Positions 60,954 to 64,000 of a DNA stretch of 64,000 bases are shown piece after piece (position 1 is the stretch's first letter; each line of letters begins with the position of its first letter). The notes beneath the pieces were generated by a model. It worked only from the letters and a program-made list of their open reading frames with translations. It was not told where the DNA came from and searched no databases. The position numbers and the translations under genes are program-made. Source of the stretch: an uncultured Schlesneria sp. (GTDB lineage: Bacteria; Planctomycetota; Planctomycetia; Planctomycetales; Planctomycetaceae); assembly GCA_903840265.1 (NCBI GenBank), contig CAIMFH010000185.1, forward strand, positions 33,588-97,587, in the 5' to 3' direction.

Positions 60954-61693
60954 GTCAAAATTTGTCAGTGATAACTTCGAAAATAGTTCCCAAGTTTTCC
61001 AAACACCATCTTGATCAGCGCACCGCAAACCGGACAATCAGGGTGACGACGATAGTCGCAGGTGTACCGTAACCAACGGACACGCCTCTGGGCCGCTCTC
61101 TTAGCGGAAGATCAGAGGTTCCGGTTCCTCTGTTGATGACAACATAGACCACGCAGCCCCCACCTCTTCCCTGAGCGGGGGGCGTAAGCCCCCTGGCCCA
61201 ACAACACACAACCCCTCTTACCATATGGGTTCACATGACAACTCAATCGCCCTCGCTCGGCGCCCCTCTTCGTTCGGCAACCGCCGACCGAAGGTCTCCA
61301 GTCCCGGGCACTTACAGGCGCCGTTTCTGCGCCAGGGAAAAGGAGACCTCTGGTCGCACGTTTCGGCGGGGTCAGGAGACCGCGCCGAACTGGGGACTCG
61401 CATTTGTCAGTACCTTTCGCGATTTCCCTTGTTTTCAAGGGGTAAATCTTCCAACACCCCCAAAACCCTGCCATGGACTGACAAATTCTGCCAAATCGTA
61501 AGGAAACCGTACCCAATGATGTCTGCATGCCCTGGCTTCTGCCTTCAATTGACAACCACGAAACGACTGCACCCGCCGCCACTCTCCTATCGTTGACGTC
61601 GGTGCGAGTCGGGCTGGTTCCAGATACAATCACCTGGCCGGTAAGTCGCCCGACAGTCTGTTGCGAACGATTGTCTATAAGCATTGAGCGATT
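60954..61693. repeat. Repeat-rich region after the truncated hydrolase
   Basis: No gene is supported in these 740 bases. It contains four (T/C)TGTCAGT motifs counting the repeat before it (60870 and 60961 plus, 61403 plus, 61477 minus). It also has a single arm (61171-61197) of the hairpin family seen at 3606-3708, and an inverted pair CGACCGAAGGTCTCC (61285-61299) with GGAGACCTCTGGTCG (61342-61356). This looks like a pile-up of several dispersed elements. Confidence 0.6.
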
Positions 61694-64000
61694 ATGAAAT
61701 CACCAAAGCCGAATCGGAGGGTAGTTCGCTTGCGTCGTGGGACTTTCGGCAAATGGAAGCAATCGTCGAATCCTGCCCCGTTGCTGGCCTTAGTCGCGTT
61801 GATTGTCCTCAAATGCACATCGACCTGCGTATCCGCCGCGGACCGTGATATCCAGCTTGTTTCTGGCCAGACAGTTCGCCAAGCCCCGGTCGTGCTGGCT
61901 GCAATGCAAAAGAAGAAGGTGCCGCCGACGCCGCCCCCAGCGGCGAAAAAAGATTCTCTTCCTGTTCAGGGGCTACCAGCTGGTTTTGATAATGTCGTTG
62001 CTCTGACGAATCAAAAACTGACGCCGCACGAACGCGTTCAAGGGTCACTACTTCGCGAAATCGTCAGGCAGGCGATGATGATTGCCGCCGAGAATGAATT
62101 GGATCTCTCCACATTCGATCCCTCCCTGGGAGAGTCGTTCCCCGAAATCAGCAAGCCTCAGAGCTTTGCCAGTTCAGTGCGCATGAACGTCACTAGTGAA
62201 CAAGGTGAACGGGGAACCATCCCGATTCCGACAGTCCAGATTGAACTTGTTCGCCCCACTGCCAAAGGTCCGGGCCTCACTTGGCAGGGCGCAAAGTTTA
62301 TTCTGCCGAACGATTCGCGAATTGAGTTTCTCGCAGAACTCATGGCGACTCAATCCCGAAGCTCCTTCGTCGAAGCGTTGCGCAAAGTGGGATACAAGAA
62401 GTCGACGAAAAAGAGTGAAGGACGGAACGCGGACGTTTCGAAGTTGGAAGATCACCTTGATGTTGGTTCTCAGTTCGCTCTGGTCCGCGAACATCATCTG
62501 ATGGTGCGACAAAAGGGAGAAACGCCGGAGGCGGTCGCAGGTCTCGTGCGAGCCTACGCAAACCTCGGCAGTCTGACGGACTACCACTGGAGCCCGTCCC
62601 ATAAGGCGTTTGCCGCGCGGAGTTTGATTTATGCGGAACGACTGATTGCCAAATCAGGGAAGACGCCGTTTACGCTGTCGCATCGAGCTTATGCGCTGGC
62701 ACTTGCTGGCCGACACGCCACCGCTCTCGAGGCTGTCCAGGTGGCGCGATCTGCGAAAGGCGCTGCGGCACCGGCGTGGCTCGATTTGATCGAAGCCTAT
62801 TGCGGTTATCAACCCGATGGGTTTGTCGTTGCCGACGATTCATTACAAGAACTTGCTGGCTACCTGAAGATCAGAATGCTCAGGAGCGACGAAACTGATC
62901 TGCGGGATCCGGAAACAACTCTGCAGTATCTAACGCTCCATCCTGGTTGCGGTGTCGCCTTGGAAATGTTGAGCGACATTCTTTTTCCAGAGATTCAAAG
63001 CTGGGTCATCAACGTTGGCTTTCCACAGATGTGGCAAGAGACGTACGAGCGATTGGCCGCGATTCCCGATCTGCCGTCGTCCGCGAAAGAGATTGCCGAG
63101 AAGGCTTCCAGTGTCCCCCGAGATGCTTATCAGACCGAGTATCCCCATCGAATTCAGTTCATCGACAAGCTTCAGGACACCAAGTCGACCGATCGGCAAG
63201 TGGGGCCTTCATGGAAGGCACTCGCGGATCTGGTGAAAAACGAATCCTTCGTCCAAGCGTGGCGAACGCTGGATGCCCAGACCAAGCTTCTTAACGGCGA
63301 TAAACCGATTCAGGAATTGAAAACTCTCGTTCAGGATCACCCCTTTCGCGGATGCCTGGACGGATTCAGTGATGATGAATCGGTTGGGCCGGCACTTGAG
63401 GTCATATTGAATGGCGTCGACGCCGCGATGCGCGAAGTTCCGACGCTGGCCGTCACCAGACTGCCGCGTCGTATCGTTAGTGGGACTCTGTCCATGGCGT
63501 ATGAGGCTTCCGTCAAATGGAATCGGGATAATATTCACAATGACTTGAGCAGAATGCATGACACGAATGGCCTTAACATATGCAGTCCAAACTGGCCGAC
63601 CTCCATCGTCGGTCAAATCACATTTGCGTGGGAGGCTTCCCAAAAGCGGATCGAAGGCTGGGAGCGGACCCATATCAAATCGCCCGTCGTGGTGAAGGCA
63701 CTTGTCAAAGAGTACAAGAAGTTGAATCGATCCGCCGACGCGGTTCGTCTGTTGAAGTCGTCAGTGGCTGCTGCTGAAACACAGTGGGCATTGACGCAAT
63801 TGGCCATCCTCTATGACGAACTGGGGAACCAGAAGGAATGGCTCGCGACCTTGGAGCGAGCGATTGAAGTACCCGATGCCGGGCCACAACTTCCGGCCAT
63901 CCACGAGACTCTGGCTAATTACTACATGCGGCGGGGTGAGTGGAAGAAGGCCGCTCCTCATGCTGCGTTCGCAGGTCAGTTCGACACGGCATCAGGTCGC
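61694..64000 (+). CDS. Large secreted protein with TPR-like helices, partial at the right edge
   Basis: An open frame of at least 769 residues from ATG 61694 that runs off the window. The N-terminus is basic (MKSPKPNRRVVRLRRGTFGK) with a hydrophobic stretch near residues 29-48 (APLLALVALIVLKCTSTC), a signal peptide or lipoprotein-like anchor. A Pro/Lys-rich linker (KKKVPPTPPPAAKKD) follows, then a mixed region, then many helical segments. The last part shows TPR-like spacing (ADAVRLLKSSVAAAETQWALTQLAILYDELGNQKEWL; LANYYMRRGEWKKAAPHA). No specific family was recognised. The frame has no internal stop and its codon use is like that of the other genes, so it is real. Confidence 0.7.
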   Translation, partial: MKSPKPNRRVVRLRRGTFGKWKQSSNPAPLLALVALIVLKCTSTCVSAADRDIQLVSGQTVRQAPVVLAAMQKKKVPPTPPPAAKKDSLPVQGLPAGFDNVVALTNQKLTPHERVQGSLLREIVRQAMMIAAENELDLSTFDPSLGESFPEISKPQSFASSVRMNVTSEQGERGTIPIPTVQIELVRPTAKGPGLTWQGAKFILPNDSRIEFLAELMATQSRSSFVEALRKVGYKKSTKKSEGRNADVSKLEDHLDVGSQFALVREHHLMVRQKGETPEAVAGLVRAYANLGSLTDYHWSPSHKAFAARSLIYAERLIAKSGKTPFTLSHRAYALALAGRHATALEAVQVARSAKGAAAPAWLDLIEAYCGYQPDGFVVADDSLQELAGYLKIRMLRSDETDLRDPETTLQYLTLHPGCGVALEMLSDILFPEIQSWVINVGFPQMWQETYERLAAIPDLPSSAKEIAEKASSVPRDAYQTEYPHRIQFIDKLQDTKSTDRQVGPSWKALADLVKNESFVQAWRTLDAQTKLLNGDKPIQELKTLVQDHPFRGCLDGFSDDESVGPALEVILNGVDAAMREVPTLAVTRLPRRIVSGTLSMAYEASVKWNRDNIHNDLSRMHDTNGLNICSPNWPTSIVGQITFAWEASQKRIEGWERTHIKSPVVVKALVKEYKKLNRSADAVRLLKSSVAAAETQWALTQLAILYDELGNQKEWLATLERAIEVPDAGPQLPAIHETLANYYMRRGEWKKAAPHAAFAGQFDTASGR

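Overview
The window looks like chromosomal DNA of a planctomycete, probably of the Planctomycetaceae type. The evidence is two Tat-exported DUF1501 proteins beside a DUF1549/DUF1553 protein, a DUF1559 prepilin-like protein, three PQQ-repeat (BamB-like) propeller proteins, a DUF1080-containing lipoprotein, a GxxExxY protein, and long intergenic hairpin repeats. GC content is high by eye. Several genes use GTG or TTG starts. I saw no rRNA, tRNA, CRISPR array or transposase gene.

Layout. 1-6.8 kb: surface and secreted proteins (DUF1501, DUF1501, DUF1549/1553, DUF1559) separated by hairpin repeats. 6.8-9.4 kb (minus): alpha/beta hydrolase, ribosomal protein bS21 and a sialate-esterase-like SGNH hydrolase. 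9.6-12.8 kb: a degenerate dihydroorotate-dehydrogenase-like domain fused to a duplicated membrane module, a small membrane protein and a DJ-1/PfpI protein. 12.9-15.5 kb (minus): truD and a PQQ-repeat lipoprotein. 15.6-18.1 kb: ATP-dependent pckA and two small unknown genes. 18.3-20.7 kb (minus): a 789-residue CHAT-protease-like protein, then a DUF1294 membrane protein. 21.8-28.9 kb: a giant PQQ-propeller protein followed by a PEGA/PD40/DUF1080 lipoprotein. 28.9-34 kb: small genes, including an FMN-binding stress protein, an RRM protein, a tiny basic protein that appears to start at ATC, and a DUF2252 protein. 34.3-42.1 kb: a LysR regulator, gltB and gltD, with a GxxExxY gene and its flanking repeats between gltB and gltD. 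42.2-52.3 kb: rpiB, a PQQ-repeat protein (minus), then a same-strand run of phosphoketolase, acetate kinase, a GH63-like glucosidase and a GH13 enzyme. 52.4-59.9 kb: endonuclease IV, an MFS transporter, a DUF2334 deacetylase, a GT2 glycosyltransferase, an alkyladenine-type DNA glycosylase and a tandem DUF6130-like protein. 60.5-61.7 kb: a truncated serine hydrolase cut by a repeat, then repeat-rich DNA. The last gene, a large secreted protein, runs off the right edge.

How the genes work together. gltB and gltD make the glutamate synthase of nitrogen assimilation, and the LysR gene upstream is a candidate regulator. Phosphoketolase and acetate kinase turn sugar phosphates into acetyl phosphate and then acetate plus ATP. 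The two glycosidases next to them could supply glucose, and rpiB and pckA link to the same carbon network. bS21, TruD, the RRM protein and the tiny basic protein all concern RNA or translation, but they are not one operon.

The features most worth a second look are: the pseudoenzyme-membrane fusion; the CHAT protein; the ATC-start small gene; the GxxExxY insertion inside the glutamate synthase locus; the palindrome that supplies start codons to two unrelated genes; and the inverted repeat present at both position 1 and about 60.9 kb, the right copy of which truncates a gene.
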